A stretch of 33,137 nt of DNA from an uncultured Christensenella sp. (GCA_910586345.1 CAJUHC010000014.1:1-33137); one strand, 5' to 3'. Shown: positions 17,289 to 25,404, numbered from the stretch's first letter. Notes: generated by a model from the sequence alone, not told the origin. A program made the numbers and translations.

Positions 17289-17507
17289 TCAATCTTTCGT
17301 ACACTTGATTTTGCCGTCCGCAATCTCCTGACAAGCGACGGAAATTTCTTTGAGATACTCGTCCGGCGCGGGACCCTTTGCCATATGGTTTTCGAGTATC
17401 TGCCTTGCGCGCTTGGAAGCGACTACGCAAAGACAATAACGCGACACGGGCTGGTCCTCGGTTCCGAGTTTGTCGATTAAAAGGTCTACAGAAGGTTGAT
17501 TAATCAT
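17289..17507 (-). CDS. rpoZ: RNA polymerase omega subunit
   Basis: The 72-residue product begins MINQPSVDLLIDKLGTEDQP and then shows SRYCLCVVASKRARQI, the omega signature that clamps the beta-prime C-terminal tail. It aids assembly of RNA polymerase. AAGGAG lies 8 nt before the ATG. It lies between gmk and priA as in other Firmicutes. The two cysteines in the motif are unusual, but the length and order fit. Confidence 0.92.
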   Translation of the reverse strand: MINQPSVDLLIDKLGTEDQPVSRYCLCVVASKRARQILENHMAKGPAPDEYLKEISVACQEIADGKIKCTKD

Positions 17508-17560
17508 ATATTTGACTCCTTGTTACGCAAAATTCCGCAATTGAAATTATTGCCGTGTTT

Positions 17561-18112
17561 TTATTTTTTAGCGGATTTGATTATCCGTTCTATTTCTTCG
17601 ACCGCCGTTTGAAGGTCGTCGTTGATTACCGTGAAATCGTATTCCGATTTTTTCGAAACTTCGTAATCCATACGCGACAATCTTTCGGCTATGCTTTTAC
17701 CGTCTTCGCTTCCGCGCTTCAGAAGACGCGCTTTAAGCTCGTTTTCGTCGGGCGGCAAAATCATAATAAGCAAAGCATCCGGATACGAACGTTTGACGCT
17801 GAGCGCTCCGTCCACTTCTATTTCCAAAATGACGTCGTACGTTAAAAGCTGTTTTTCAACGAACGTTTTAGGAGTTCCGTAAAAATTCCCGAAATGGTTG
17901 TTGTACTCTAAAAAACCGCCCGAAGCAATCGTTTCCCTGAACTTTTCTTCGCTCACGAAAAAATACGAAATTCCTTCCTTTTCGCCGTTACGTTTAGGGC
18001 GCGTGGTGCAGGAAACGCTCAGCGCGTACCCGCCTTTTTTCAGAAGCTCTTTAACTATCGTACCCTTGCCTACTCCCGAGGGTCCCGACAATACTATAAG
18101 TTTATTTTTCAT
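17561..18112 (-). CDS. gmk: Guanylate kinase
   Basis: The 183-residue product has the P-loop SGPSGVGKGT (9-18), the GMP-binding TTRPKRNGEKEGISYFF, HFGNFYGTP, and ILEIEVDGA. It phosphorylates GMP to GDP. Its start lies 9 nt after the yicC stop with only a weak SD, suggesting coupling to yicC. remA, the small DUF370 gene usually between yicC and gmk in Firmicutes, is missing. Confidence 0.96.
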   Translation of the reverse strand: MKNKLIVLSGPSGVGKGTIVKELLKKGGYALSVSCTTRPKRNGEKEGISYFFVSEEKFRETIASGGFLEYNNHFGNFYGTPKTFVEKQLLTYDVILEIEVDGALSVKRSYPDALLIMILPPDENELKARLLKRGSEDGKSIAERLSRMDYEVSKKSEYDFTVINDDLQTAVEEIERIIKSAKK

Positions 18113-18121
18113 AATTCAGAT

Positions 18122-18997
18122 TTACTCGATATTCTGCACCTGTTCGCGCACTTTCTCTATTTCGTTTTTGAGGGCGAGTCCTAAACGCGTTATTTCCAAA
18201 TCGTTGGACTTGGAACATATGGTGTTAGTTTCGCGGTTGAATTCCTGTACGAGGAAATCGAGTTTTCTGCCGACGAGCCGTTCCGAACAAATTTGTCTGA
18301 ACTGTGAAATATGCGAACGGAGTCTCGTAAGCTCTTCGTCTATATTGCTCTTATCCGTAAACAGCGCGACCTCGGTAAGAAGCCTGCCCTCGTCGGGTTC
18401 CGTTTCCTGTAAAATTTTTCTTATTTTGGTTTCGAGTTTAATTCTATAACTTTCGGCGACGGAAGGTGCGCGCTTTTCGATACTGCCGACGAGCGATTCG
18501 ACGGTATCCATTCTCGAAAGCATATCCGCTTTAAGTTTATCACCCTCTTTCGCGCGCATATCGTTAAGCTTTTCGAGCGCTTGCGATAAAGCTGTTTTAA
18601 GCGCCTCGATACAGTCGTCGTCCGCCAAAACGCTTTCTTCGTTCTTAACCACGTCGGGATAACGCAGTACGCCCGTTACGGAAAAATCTTTTACCGCGTC
18701 CGGCAGAAGTTCGCCTATTCTGCGGGCTATCTTTGCATAAGCCAGCGCGGTCGCCTCGTCGAGGCTGAGTTCGCGCGGTTTTTCGCGCTTGTCTGAAAAA
18801 CCGATGTAAACGTCCGCGTGACCGCGGGTAAGTTTCTCGCGCACGATTGTTCTTACCACGTCTTCGTAAGCTATAAATATGCGGGGACATTTCACGGACA
18901 CGTCGAGATAGCGGTTGTTTACCGTCTTGATTTCGGCGGTAATTTCTATACCGCCGCGTTTAAATTCGCCTCTGCCGTAACCCGTCATACTCAGCAT
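18122..18997 (-). CDS. YicC/YloC family endoribonuclease
   Basis: The product from the ATG at 18997 has 291 residues and starts MLSMTGYGRGE, the family N-terminus. It ends with a conserved segment including EEKTRLRSHI-like ELTRLRSHISQFRQ and KLDFLVQEFNREINTI-like KLDFLVQEFNRETNT. E. coli YicC and Bacillus YloC are RNA endonucleases. The longer reading from 19036 lacks SD support, whereas AGAGGT precedes 18997. It is the first gene of the yicC-gmk-rpoZ-priA-def-fmt-rsmB-rlmN-rpe-thiN run. Confidence 0.92.
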   Translation of the reverse strand: MLSMTGYGRGEFKRGGIEITAEIKTVNNRYLDVSVKCPRIFIAYEDVVRTIVREKLTRGHADVYIGFSDKREKPRELSLDEATALAYAKIARRIGELLPDAVKDFSVTGVLRYPDVVKNEESVLADDDCIEALKTALSQALEKLNDMRAKEGDKLKADMLSRMDTVESLVGSIEKRAPSVAESYRIKLETKIRKILQETEPDEGRLLTEVALFTDKSNIDEELTRLRSHISQFRQICSERLVGRKLDFLVQEFNRETNTICSKSNDLEITRLGLALKNEIEKVREQVQNIE

Positions 18998-19035
18998 AAA
19001 AAAGACCTCTGAGAGTAAAATATCAATACTATTCA

Positions 19036-19064
19036 ATTATAGCAATAAAATTTAAAAATTACAA
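19036..19064 (-). promoter_or_regulatory. Sigma-A promoter of the yicC-gmk-rpoZ-priA operon
   Basis: On the minus strand TTGTAA (19059-19064), a 17-nt spacer and the perfect TATAAT (19036-19041) lie about 40 nt upstream of the yicC ATG. The -10 ends at the 19036 start codon position, which rules out the longer yicC reading. Confidence 0.85.
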
Positions 19065-19070
19065 GCATAA

Positions 19071-19099
19071 AAAGCGCGCTTTAAAAAAAAGCGCGCTTT
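19071..19099 (-). terminator. Intrinsic terminator of the nitrilase-fold gene
   Basis: AAAGCGCGC (19091-19099 read in reverse) pairs with GCGCGCTTT (19071-19079). The minus strand continues with TTTTTATG, a usable T tract. It lies 75 nt after the gene at 19175. Confidence 0.75.
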
Positions 19100-19174
19100 A
19101 ATTTTGCCGCGAATTATTCTTTGCGATTAAGGAACGGATAAGAAAACACTTTCCGCGCCGAGTTTCGGTATGCG

Positions 19175-19846
19175 TCAATAATCTTCGCTAAGTTCGTTAT
19201 ACATTCCCTTCGTGCGTACGGTGACCACCCTGTAATGATTCCGCGGGTCAACGTCGAAAAGCGCCGTAGGTTGCGAGGAAGAAGCTATCTCGCCCGTTAT
19301 TTCCGAATAATATGCCATATTCCCCGCGCACATAATGACGGGTATTCCGTAAAGATAAGAATACGCGCGTATAAGCAAGGCGGGAAGCGTGTTCTTTATT
19401 TCTTCTAAAAACGCCACTATCACGTTACAGCCGCATAGCGACAAAGCTTTGAACCCGTCCGGAAAATGCAGGTCGTTTTCTATACAAAGACCTATTTTAT
19501 ATCCGCCTACCGAATACACGCCGAGACCGGCGCCGCTTTTATAATCTTCTCCGTCCACGACGTGGTTCATATCCGAAATACCGAGAAGCTTGCCTTTATC
19601 CGCAACGGATACCGATTTTCTGAGAACGCCCCTGCTCCTCGTTTTGCAACCGCACAGCACTCCGCACTTAGCCGATTTTGAAAGACGGGTAGCGTCCTCG
19701 AATTTATCCGTCACTCCTTTTAGCTCGCTCTCAAAATCGACCTCGCCGAGCCCGTTAAAGCCGAACACCGCTATATCGCAGTCGGGCAGCGACTTGACGT
19801 CTTTTACCGTACTGTCTGTAACAACGCAAAATATCATACCATACAT
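19175..19846 (-). CDS. Small carbon-nitrogen hydrolase (nitrilase superfamily) protein
   Basis: The 223-residue product fits the nitrilase alpha-beta-beta-alpha fold. The candidate catalytic triad is Glu35 in GFNGLGEVDF, Lys86 in DKGKLLGISDMNHV and Cys121 in KIGLCIENDLHFPDGFK, followed by LCGCNVIV, which matches the family's GA-xx-I strand. These enzymes hydrolyse amides or nitriles; the substrate cannot be inferred. It is about 50 residues shorter than typical members (260-300), mainly in the N-terminal part. It is monocistronic and divergent from the M1-type peptidase gene. A second Met at position 4 is an equally good start. Confidence 0.75.
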   Translation of the reverse strand: MYGMIFCVVTDSTVKDVKSLPDCDIAVFGFNGLGEVDFESELKGVTDKFEDATRLSKSAKCGVLCGCKTRSRGVLRKSVSVADKGKLLGISDMNHVVDGEDYKSGAGLGVYSVGGYKIGLCIENDLHFPDGFKALSLCGCNVIVAFLEEIKNTLPALLIRAYSYLYGIPVIMCAGNMAYYSEITGEIASSSQPTALFDVDPRNHYRVVTVRTKGMYNELSEDY

Positions 19847-19869
19847 TTTATTTAACTTGTATAAAATGT
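19843..19869. repeat. 9-bp inverted repeat at the start of the nitrilase-fold gene
   Basis: ACATTTTAT (19843-19851) and ATAAAATGT (19861-19869) are exact complements 9 nt apart and include the start codon region. It could be an operator in the divergent intergenic region, but AT-rich repeats arise easily by chance. Confidence 0.3.
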
Positions 19870-19935
19870 GTTAAAAGCGGAAGGACGGGCATAAGATATT
19901 TTATCAAAATATATAATTCAAAAAAGAGGCGCAAC

Positions 19936-21387
19936 GTGAAAAAAATTATCTGCATTATTCTTACGGTATTAATCGCCGCCGCGGCGGCAACGGTCGCCGC
20001 CTGCTCTAAACGGCAGAAGCGGATAAGCGAATACGATATATTCGCAAGTTACGACAGCGAAAACAAAACGCTGAAAGGTACGGTGGATTTTAAATATTAC
20101 AACGACACCGACAACGAAATCAGCGACCTTAAATTCAACCTTTACGGAAACGCGTTCCGCGAAGGCGCAAAATTTTCTCCGGTATCGCAAAGTTACGCAA
20201 ACAAGGCGTACTATGCCGGAACGAGCTACGGTTCTATGACCGTTGAAGAAGTAGAAAACTGCGCAGGCTGGGATATCGGCGGAAGCGACGAAAACATACT
20301 CAACGTCACTCTTTCCGAACCCGTATATCCCGAACAGACCGTAAACGTAAAGATAAGTTATACCCTGAATCTCGCGCTCGTCAATCACCGCACGGGAGTT
20401 ACGGAAAACACCGTCAATCTCGGCAACTTCTACCCCGTTTTATGTGCGTATTCGAAAGAAGGGTTTGTCGAGTGCCCCTACTACTATTGCGGCGACCCGT
20501 TCCTTTCGGAATGCGCAAATTACAAGGTAACTATCGATTTGCCCTCGGGATATGTTGCGGCGAGCAGCGGAAAGCTCGAAAACGAATCGTCCGCGGGAGA
20601 CAGAAAAAAATGCACTTACACGCTCGGCAACGCGCGCGATTTCGCAATTGTGATTTCCGATAAGTTCGAAGTAGTCTCTAAAAACGTTAACGGAGTTGAC
20701 GTAAACTATTACTATTATTCCGATTCCGAACCTCAGTCGAGCTTGAACGCCGCCTGCGAAAGTTTAAGCTATTTTTCCGAGACTTTCGGTTCTTACGCAT
20801 ACCCTGCTCTTTCCGTCGTTCAGACGGGCTTCTGTTACGGCGGTATGGAATATCCCGCTCTGACTATGATAAGCGACAGTCTCGATTCGGACGGCAATAT
20901 ATACACGATAGTCCACGAAAACGCGCACCAATGGTGGTACGCAATGGTAGGAAGCGACCAGCTCAACAGCGCCTGGCAGGACGAAGGACTTGCGGAATAC
21001 AGCTCGCTTATGTTCTTTGAAGAACATCCCTCTTATTCGTTCACGCGCACGGGCATCGTCGGAACCGCGACCAAGTCTTACAGGGCTTTCTATTCCGTCT
21101 ATAATCAGATTTTCGGCGAAGCCGATACAAGTATGAACAGAAACCTCGGCGAATTCGAAAGCGAATACGAATACTCGAATATAGCATACAACAAGGGACT
21201 TATTATGTTCGATATGCTGAGAGAATCGATAGGAGACGACAAATTCAAAGCGGGGCTTAAAAAATATTTCGCCGAAAACGTTCACCGCATTGCCTCGTGC
21301 GAAGATTTGTTCGGTTGTTTTTTAAGCTCGGGCATCGACCTCGAAGGATTTTTCGACTCGTTCGTGGAAGGAAAAATTGTAATCTAA
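19936..21387 (+). CDS. M1-family (gluzincin) metallopeptidase lipoprotein
   Basis: The 483-residue product starts at a GTG with AGAGGC upstream. It has a signal MKKIICIILTVLIAAAAATV and a lipobox VAAC (Cys23). The mature N-terminal beta domain is like aminopeptidase N. The catalytic part has GGMEYP (302-307, the GxMEN-type exopeptidase loop with Tyr replacing Asn) and HENAHQWW (His327, Glu328, His331), with Glu350 in WQDEGLAEY as third zinc ligand. It probably trims extracellular peptides while anchored to the membrane. It is shorter than full aminopeptidase N, lacking the large C-terminal domain. A perfect TATAAT lies at 19912-19917, but the matching -35 is poor. No terminator is visible before the corA promoter. 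Confidence 0.9.
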   Translation: MKKIICIILTVLIAAAAATVAACSKRQKRISEYDIFASYDSENKTLKGTVDFKYYNDTDNEISDLKFNLYGNAFREGAKFSPVSQSYANKAYYAGTSYGSMTVEEVENCAGWDIGGSDENILNVTLSEPVYPEQTVNVKISYTLNLALVNHRTGVTENTVNLGNFYPVLCAYSKEGFVECPYYYCGDPFLSECANYKVTIDLPSGYVAASSGKLENESSAGDRKKCTYTLGNARDFAIVISDKFEVVSKNVNGVDVNYYYYSDSEPQSSLNAACESLSYFSETFGSYAYPALSVVQTGFCYGGMEYPALTMISDSLDSDGNIYTIVHENAHQWWYAMVGSDQLNSAWQDEGLAEYSSLMFFEEHPSYSFTRTGIVGTATKSYRAFYSVYNQIFGEADTSMNRNLGEFESEYEYSNIAYNKGLIMFDMLRESIGDDKFKAGLKKYFAENVHRIASCEDLFGCFLSSGIDLEGFFDSFVEGKIVI

Positions 21388-21403
21388 TAATTTTAACTTT
21401 TAC

Positions 21404-21432
21404 TTGCCAAAAAAAATATAATGTTATATAAT
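21404..21432 (+). promoter_or_regulatory. Sigma-A promoter of the corA leader
   Basis: TTGCCA (21404-21409), a 17-nt spacer and a perfect TATAAT (21427-21432) place the RNA start near 21439. This gives an unusually long leader of about 170 nt before corA. Confidence 0.8.
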
Positions 21433-21472
21433 TAGAATAACTTAGAAAAAATTTTAATTCAAGGAAGCCCTG

Positions 21473-21514
21473 ATGGACCCAAGTAGTTATTATTTATTCA
21501 AAAAGATGATTTAA
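21473..21514 (+). CDS. 13-codon leader peptide upstream of corA
   Basis: An ATG at 21473 with AAGGA 7 nt upstream opens a frame encoding MDPSSYYLFKKMI and then TAA. It lies 35 nt into the predicted corA leader RNA and 43 nt before the terminator hairpin. Leader peptides control Mg transporter genes in enteric bacteria: mgtL for mgtA and corL for corA. MgtL starts Met-Glu-Pro-Asp-Pro, and its acidic-proline residues destabilise the ribosome at low Mg. The Asp-Pro start here is compatible with the same idea. The reading frame and SD are seen in the sequence; the regulatory role is inferred. Confidence 0.6.
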   Translation: MDPSSYYLFKKMI

Positions 21515-21537
21515 GATTATTCCGTACTAAAGACGAT

Positions 21538-21594
21538 AAAATTTTGTTTTCTTTGATGCACGGAATTTTCCGTGCATTTTTTTAACAAAATTTT
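21538..21594 (+). terminator. Attenuator-like terminator in the corA leader
   Basis: TGCACGGAA/TTCCGTGCA (21557-21576) followed by seven T residues is a strong terminator placed only 27 nt before the corA ATG. An outer pair AAAATTTTGTT (21538-21548) and AACAAAATTTT (21584-21594) flanks it. A further AAAATTTT at 21448-21455, upstream of the leader peptide, could pair with either arm, so alternative folds are possible. Confidence 0.65.
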
Positions 21595-21610
21595 ATTGAG
21601 GACAAAAGCT

Positions 21611-22606
21611 ATGGTTAAATTCTTTGCGTCGAACGGCGGACGTGCGCCCGAACAAATCGACGGGTTCAGACCCGAATGCTGGATTGATATGGTCAACCCC
21701 AGCGACGACGAGTGCGACGACGTTTCGCTCGTTACGGGAATTCCCGAGGATATGATTAAAGCCGCGCTCGACGAAGAAGAGCGCGCGCGTACGGAATTCG
21801 ACGACGGGAACAGTATGTTCGTCGTCGACTGTCCCCTTATCGAAGAAAACGACGACGGAGTGGATATTTACACCACTCTTCCTCTCGCCGTTATCTATAA
21901 CGGGAAATGTATAGTCACGGTTTGTCTGAAAGGCAACACCGTTTTAAAAGATTTCATAACGGGCAGAGAACCCGTGCGTACAGGCAACCCGCTTCACTTT
22001 ACTCTCGCTTTCCTTTTAGGAAACGCGAAAAGGTTTTTGTATTATCTCAAACAAATAGACAGAAAGACGCGCCGTATCCAGAGCGAAATGGAAAAAACTA
22101 TGCGAAACAGCGAAATTATCCAATTGCTCGATTTGCAGAATTCGCTCGTCTACTTCTCTACTTCGCTTAACTCGAACGAGCGCGTACACGAGAAACTGTT
22201 CAAAGTCGAAGGAGTTGCGACGCGCGAAGAATATCTCGATTTGTACGAAGACGTAATTATAGAAAGCAAGCAGGCTATCGAAACCTGTAATATATACAAA
22301 AATATACTCAGCGTGACTATGGACGCTTACGGCTCGGTCATTTCGAACAACGCCAACAATACTATGAAAACGCTGACGATTATCACTATTCTTCTCGCCG
22401 TACCTACTATGATTGCCGGGTTCTGGGGAATGAATATGCCCGTTCCCGGACAGAGCGGAATAAAGTTTTACGAAACAATTTGGTTCTGGCTCGTTGTCGG
22501 CGCAACGGTACTCGTTACGGTCGGAATCGGAATTTTTCTGTTAAAACGCGACCCTTTCAAAAGAAAAATCAAACAGAAAAAAAGAAAAAAAGAACGCAAA
22601 GATTAA
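21611..22606 (+). CDS. corA: CorA-type magnesium/divalent metal channel
   Basis: The product from the ATG at 21611 has 331 residues. A soluble N-terminal funnel of about 250 residues leads into TM1 (about 254-272), which ends in the signature GMN (273-275) within GFWGMNMPVPGQ. A short loop and TM2 (about 290-311) follow, then a very basic tail, RDPFKRKIKQKKRKK and on. CorA is a homopentameric Mg channel of the inner membrane. GAGGA supports the start; a longer reading from 21572 would have to translate through the terminator stem. Regulation is probably by the leader (21439-21594). Confidence 0.95.
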   Translation: MVKFFASNGGRAPEQIDGFRPECWIDMVNPSDDECDDVSLVTGIPEDMIKAALDEEERARTEFDDGNSMFVVDCPLIEENDDGVDIYTTLPLAVIYNGKCIVTVCLKGNTVLKDFITGREPVRTGNPLHFTLAFLLGNAKRFLYYLKQIDRKTRRIQSEMEKTMRNSEIIQLLDLQNSLVYFSTSLNSNERVHEKLFKVEGVATREEYLDLYEDVIIESKQAIETCNIYKNILSVTMDAYGSVISNNANNTMKTLTIITILLAVPTMIAGFWGMNMPVPGQSGIKFYETIWFWLVVGATVLVTVGIGIFLLKRDPFKRKIKQKKRKKERKD

Positions 22607-22713
22607 ACCTTACGTTTAACGGCGTATCTTTATTGCTCAACGAAAAACGTACTTAGCTCGAATCAAACTTGAACCTTACGTTTAACGGCGCGTCTTCATT
22701 GCTCAATAAAAAA
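22606..22713 (+). repeat. Two-copy direct repeat after corA
   Basis: A 42-bp sequence beginning AACCTTACGTTTAACGGCG at 22606-22647 recurs at 22672-22713 with five differences, all transitions. The first copy starts at the corA stop codon. The period is 66 bp. No gene is seen between the copies. Confidence 0.8.
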
Positions 22714-22742
22714 ACCATAGGACTGTATTACCGTTATAGATT

Positions 22743-22949
22743 ATGCCAATACTTCAATATGTTTGTAAAAACTGCAAAAAGAGCTTCGAAGAGCTTGTAA
22801 AAAAATACGACGAACCCGTAAACTGCCCGAACTGCGGGCACAGTGTGGAACGAAGTTATAGCGGGGAAATGTTTTCCGCGACGGGAAAAAGCGGTAAAAA
22901 ATGCAGCGGCAACTGCAAAACCTGCGGAGGCTGTAAACGTTCCGTTTAA
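22743..22949 (+). CDS. FmdB-like small zinc-ribbon protein
   Basis: The 68-residue product begins MPILQYVCKNCKKSFEELVK and has CKNC and CPNC, the FmdB-type zinc ribbon. A Cys-rich tail follows (CSGNCKTCGGC) that may bind metal. FmdB proteins are putative regulators of unknown role. No strong SD is visible. Its last codons belong to a duplicated 40-bp segment. It sits between corA and the hydrolase gene. Confidence 0.8.
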   Translation: MPILQYVCKNCKKSFEELVKKYDEPVNCPNCGHSVERSYSGEMFSATGKSGKKCSGNCKTCGGCKRSV

Positions 22950-23042
22950 TCTGTAAATCTTAATTACATATAGGAACACGGGCAAACCGCAAGTCAATAA
23001 ATGTTCCGTTTAATCTGTAATCTTAATTACATATAGGGACAC
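22939..23042 (+). repeat. Two-copy direct repeat at the end of the FmdB-like gene
   Basis: The 41-bp stretch at 22939-22979 (GTTCCGTTTAATCTGTAA...) recurs at 23003-23042, with one base missing and one transition. The first copy includes the last codons and stop of the FmdB-like gene. The period is 64 bp, close to that of the repeat after corA, but the sequences are unrelated. Confidence 0.8.
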
Positions 23043-23088
23043 AAACATACACCTAATACCGAAAACGCACCGTCTTACAAAAAATTTT

Positions 23089-24156
23089 ATGAACATCCTC
23101 AACTACGCCGAAAATAAAAAAGAAAGCTTTGAACAAAGCCCTTTCAACCGCGTCGACGCGGTTATTTTATGTTGGGTGTCCTATTATACTTTTCCCGATT
23201 ATCTCAAAGGCGAAACGAGCGTTGCGCTGAAAGATTTCGACAATCACGGACTTTTGCCCGATAAACGTATGTACGCGGAAGCGTTCAACCCGAGAAAGAG
23301 CAAGAAACTGTTCCGTCTGCTCGAAAAGAATCCGAGATACGAAAATCTGGAATTCTGCGACTACCGCGACGAAAGAGACGAAACTCAGGAAAAACAATTC
23401 GCCGCCGTCAGCATAAAAATATCCGAAAACAAATATTTCGTCGCTTTCCGCGGAACGGACCCGTCGTTCACTGGCTGGAAAGAAGATTTCAACCTTGCTT
23501 GTCAGTACCCCGTCCCTTCCCAGAAAAGCGCCGCGGAGTATCTTAAAACGCAAATGCGGAAATTCCCCGACGCCGAATTCTATTGCGGCGGTCATTCCAA
23601 AGGCGGTAATATAGCGGTATATTCTGCGGTTTATTCTGATAAAGAATTACAGAACAGAATTATAAGCGTGTTCAATTTCGACGGTCCCGGATTTATTAAC
23701 GACGTTTATTCCGAACTCGGCTACGAAAACATATCGGATAAAATAATAAAAATCGTGCCGCAGTCTTCGTTCGTCGGTATGCTTTTGGAAACGCGCGAAT
23801 GTTACGAAATAGTAAAGAGCCGTAATTTAAGCATTTTACAGCACGACCCCTTTTCCTGGACTATCAAAGACGACGATTACGTATACCTTAAAGACAGGTC
23901 GAAATTTTCAATAAGGCTTGAAAAAGCAATCAACAAATGGCTCAAAGAAATACCCGTTCCGGAGCGTACGCGAATGATTAAAATGGTTTACGGCGCAATT
24001 ACCGCCTTGGGTATGCGGGATATTAACGAGTTCAACAGAACGCTTTACAAACAGATACCCGCTCTTTATAAAAGATATAAAAACCTCGGACAGGAAGATA
24101 AAATTTTCTTCGACGAAAAAATCGCAAGGCTCAAACAGCTTTTCGATAATCAATAA
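23089..24156 (+). CDS. Mbeg1-like (DUF2974) alpha/beta hydrolase
   Basis: The 355-residue product begins MNILNYAENKKESFEQSPFN and has FVAFRGTD (118-124), an oxyanion-type lipase motif, and GGHSKGGN with nucleophile Ser170. The pattern matches the DUF2974/Mbeg1-like hydrolases common in gut Clostridia. The N-terminus is the family's usual one. No signal peptide or membrane segment is visible, so it is cytoplasmic or released otherwise. The natural substrate is unknown. The SD is weak. A terminator follows at 24164-24210. Confidence 0.85.
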   Translation: MNILNYAENKKESFEQSPFNRVDAVILCWVSYYTFPDYLKGETSVALKDFDNHGLLPDKRMYAEAFNPRKSKKLFRLLEKNPRYENLEFCDYRDERDETQEKQFAAVSIKISENKYFVAFRGTDPSFTGWKEDFNLACQYPVPSQKSAAEYLKTQMRKFPDAEFYCGGHSKGGNIAVYSAVYSDKELQNRIISVFNFDGPGFINDVYSELGYENISDKIIKIVPQSSFVGMLLETRECYEIVKSRNLSILQHDPFSWTIKDDDYVYLKDRSKFSIRLEKAINKWLKEIPVPERTRMIKMVYGAITALGMRDINEFNRTLYKQIPALYKRYKNLGQEDKIFFDEKIARLKQLFDNQ

Positions 24157-24163
24157 TCAATCA

Positions 24164-24210
24164 AACGCGCGGCGCGCCCCGATTTTTCGGACGCGTTGCG
24201 TAATTTTTTT
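24164..24210 (+). terminator. Terminator after the DUF2974 hydrolase
   Basis: An outer stem AACGCG/CGCGTT and an inner stem CCGA/TCGG around TTTT are followed by GCGTAATTTTTTTT. Confidence 0.65.
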
Positions 24211-24214
24211 TACG

Positions 24215-24243
24215 TTGACAAATTATCGGGTTTATGATATACT
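24215..24243 (+). promoter_or_regulatory. Sigma-A promoter of the 24273 lipoprotein
   Basis: The consensus TTGACA (24215-24220), a 17-nt spacer and TATACT (24238-24243) lie 30 nt before the ATG. Confidence 0.88.
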
Positions 24244-24272
24244 CTTTAAAAATCAAAGGGAGAAAAAATTAA

Positions 24273-25358
24273 ATGAAAACGAAAACTATTAAAGCCGCTA
24301 TGCTTTCGCTCGCGCTCGTTCCGTGTTTATGTCTGTTCGCCTGCTCGGATAAAAACGGCGGCAACAACAATGAAAACGGCAACGCCGAAGCGGCGCAAAA
24401 ACTCGAAAGTCAGATAACGGCGGCGGACAATACATATAAGGGAATTTACAATCGCGCAGAACGCTGTGGCGGCTTATTTGCGGAAAGTACGCAAAAATCA
24501 GCGGTAAAATTCGCTTATGCGGAAGAAGGCGACGACGTCGCGGTTTCGACGACCGATACTTCGGCTTTGATTGAAAAACTTTACAAAACGGTTCAGGAAG
24601 GAAACAAAACTCCTTTCCCTAACCCCTACGCTCTGGAAACTTACGCGATAGATTTATTCGCTTATACGCAGATTTCACAGGCTATCGTAAAAACAAAAGG
24701 CAAACTTGCTCTTACGGAAATCTACAAAGTGGATTACGAAGTCAACAGCGAGGTTTATGAAAATTTGACGACGGGATTCTGGTCCACCAAGATTCCCGAA
24801 GAAATGAATTTTGCGGGATTCGACGAGAATTCGAAAAAAATAAACATCACTTTTAAGGCGCGTACTCCCTCGGACAAGGAAAATAACTTCGATAAATTCG
24901 AGAAAGTCAATTCCGAAATGTATTACATATCCGACAACGATTTCGGATACGCGCAATTTACGTACCGTTACGATAATTCCGGCAATCTCAGAGAGACCGG
25001 CTTCGACTTTTTCAGTATGAAAGACAAATCAATGCTGGAAATCAATATGAGCCCGAACCAAGTAATAAACAACGTTTCATATAACGGAATGCCCGCGTTC
25101 ACGGGTATGAGCGCCGAAACGATATTAAATAAAAAATCGGACATAATAAAATATTTTTATCAGCTTGAAAGCATATTTACGGAACGCACATACGTTCTCG
25201 AACAGCAAAATCTCGCGCTTGCCGTTGAAGCGGGCGTCGAAGGTATAGAGAGCGTTAACGACGATTCAACGGACGGAAAAACGAAATACGTCAAGAAAAT
25301 TTCAGAAGACGAGTTCTTTGCCGATTTCGACTACGAAATACTCGAAAAGATGAAATAA
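24273..25358 (+). CDS. Lipoprotein of unknown function
   Basis: The 361-residue product has a signal MKTKTIKAAMLSLALVPCLC and lipobox LFAC with Cys24, then an Asn/Gly-rich linker (GGNNNENGN). The mature part is a mix of beta segments and Glu/Lys-rich helices with no motif I recognise. AAGGGAG precedes the ATG. It is monocistronic, with a strong promoter and terminator, so it is probably well expressed. The signal and linker style match the other lipoproteins of this window. Confidence 0.85.
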   Translation: MKTKTIKAAMLSLALVPCLCLFACSDKNGGNNNENGNAEAAQKLESQITAADNTYKGIYNRAERCGGLFAESTQKSAVKFAYAEEGDDVAVSTTDTSALIEKLYKTVQEGNKTPFPNPYALETYAIDLFAYTQISQAIVKTKGKLALTEIYKVDYEVNSEVYENLTTGFWSTKIPEEMNFAGFDENSKKINITFKARTPSDKENNFDKFEKVNSEMYYISDNDFGYAQFTYRYDNSGNLRETGFDFFSMKDKSMLEINMSPNQVINNVSYNGMPAFTGMSAETILNKKSDIIKYFYQLESIFTERTYVLEQQNLALAVEAGVEGIESVNDDSTDGKTKYVKKISEDEFFADFDYEILEKMK

Positions 25359-25404
25359 CGGCAACCGCTTAAATACTTGCGGACGATAATCAGTTTAAAA
25401 TTAC

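Noticed and set aside
21438..21594. Known riboswitch (M-box Mg sensor or T-box) ahead of corA
   Set aside because: I see neither the M-box core sequences nor the T-box AGGGTGG bulge. The leader peptide and terminator explain the layout better.
22606..23042. CRISPR array
   Set aside because: There are only two copies of each of two different units, with diverged sequence and no cas genes.
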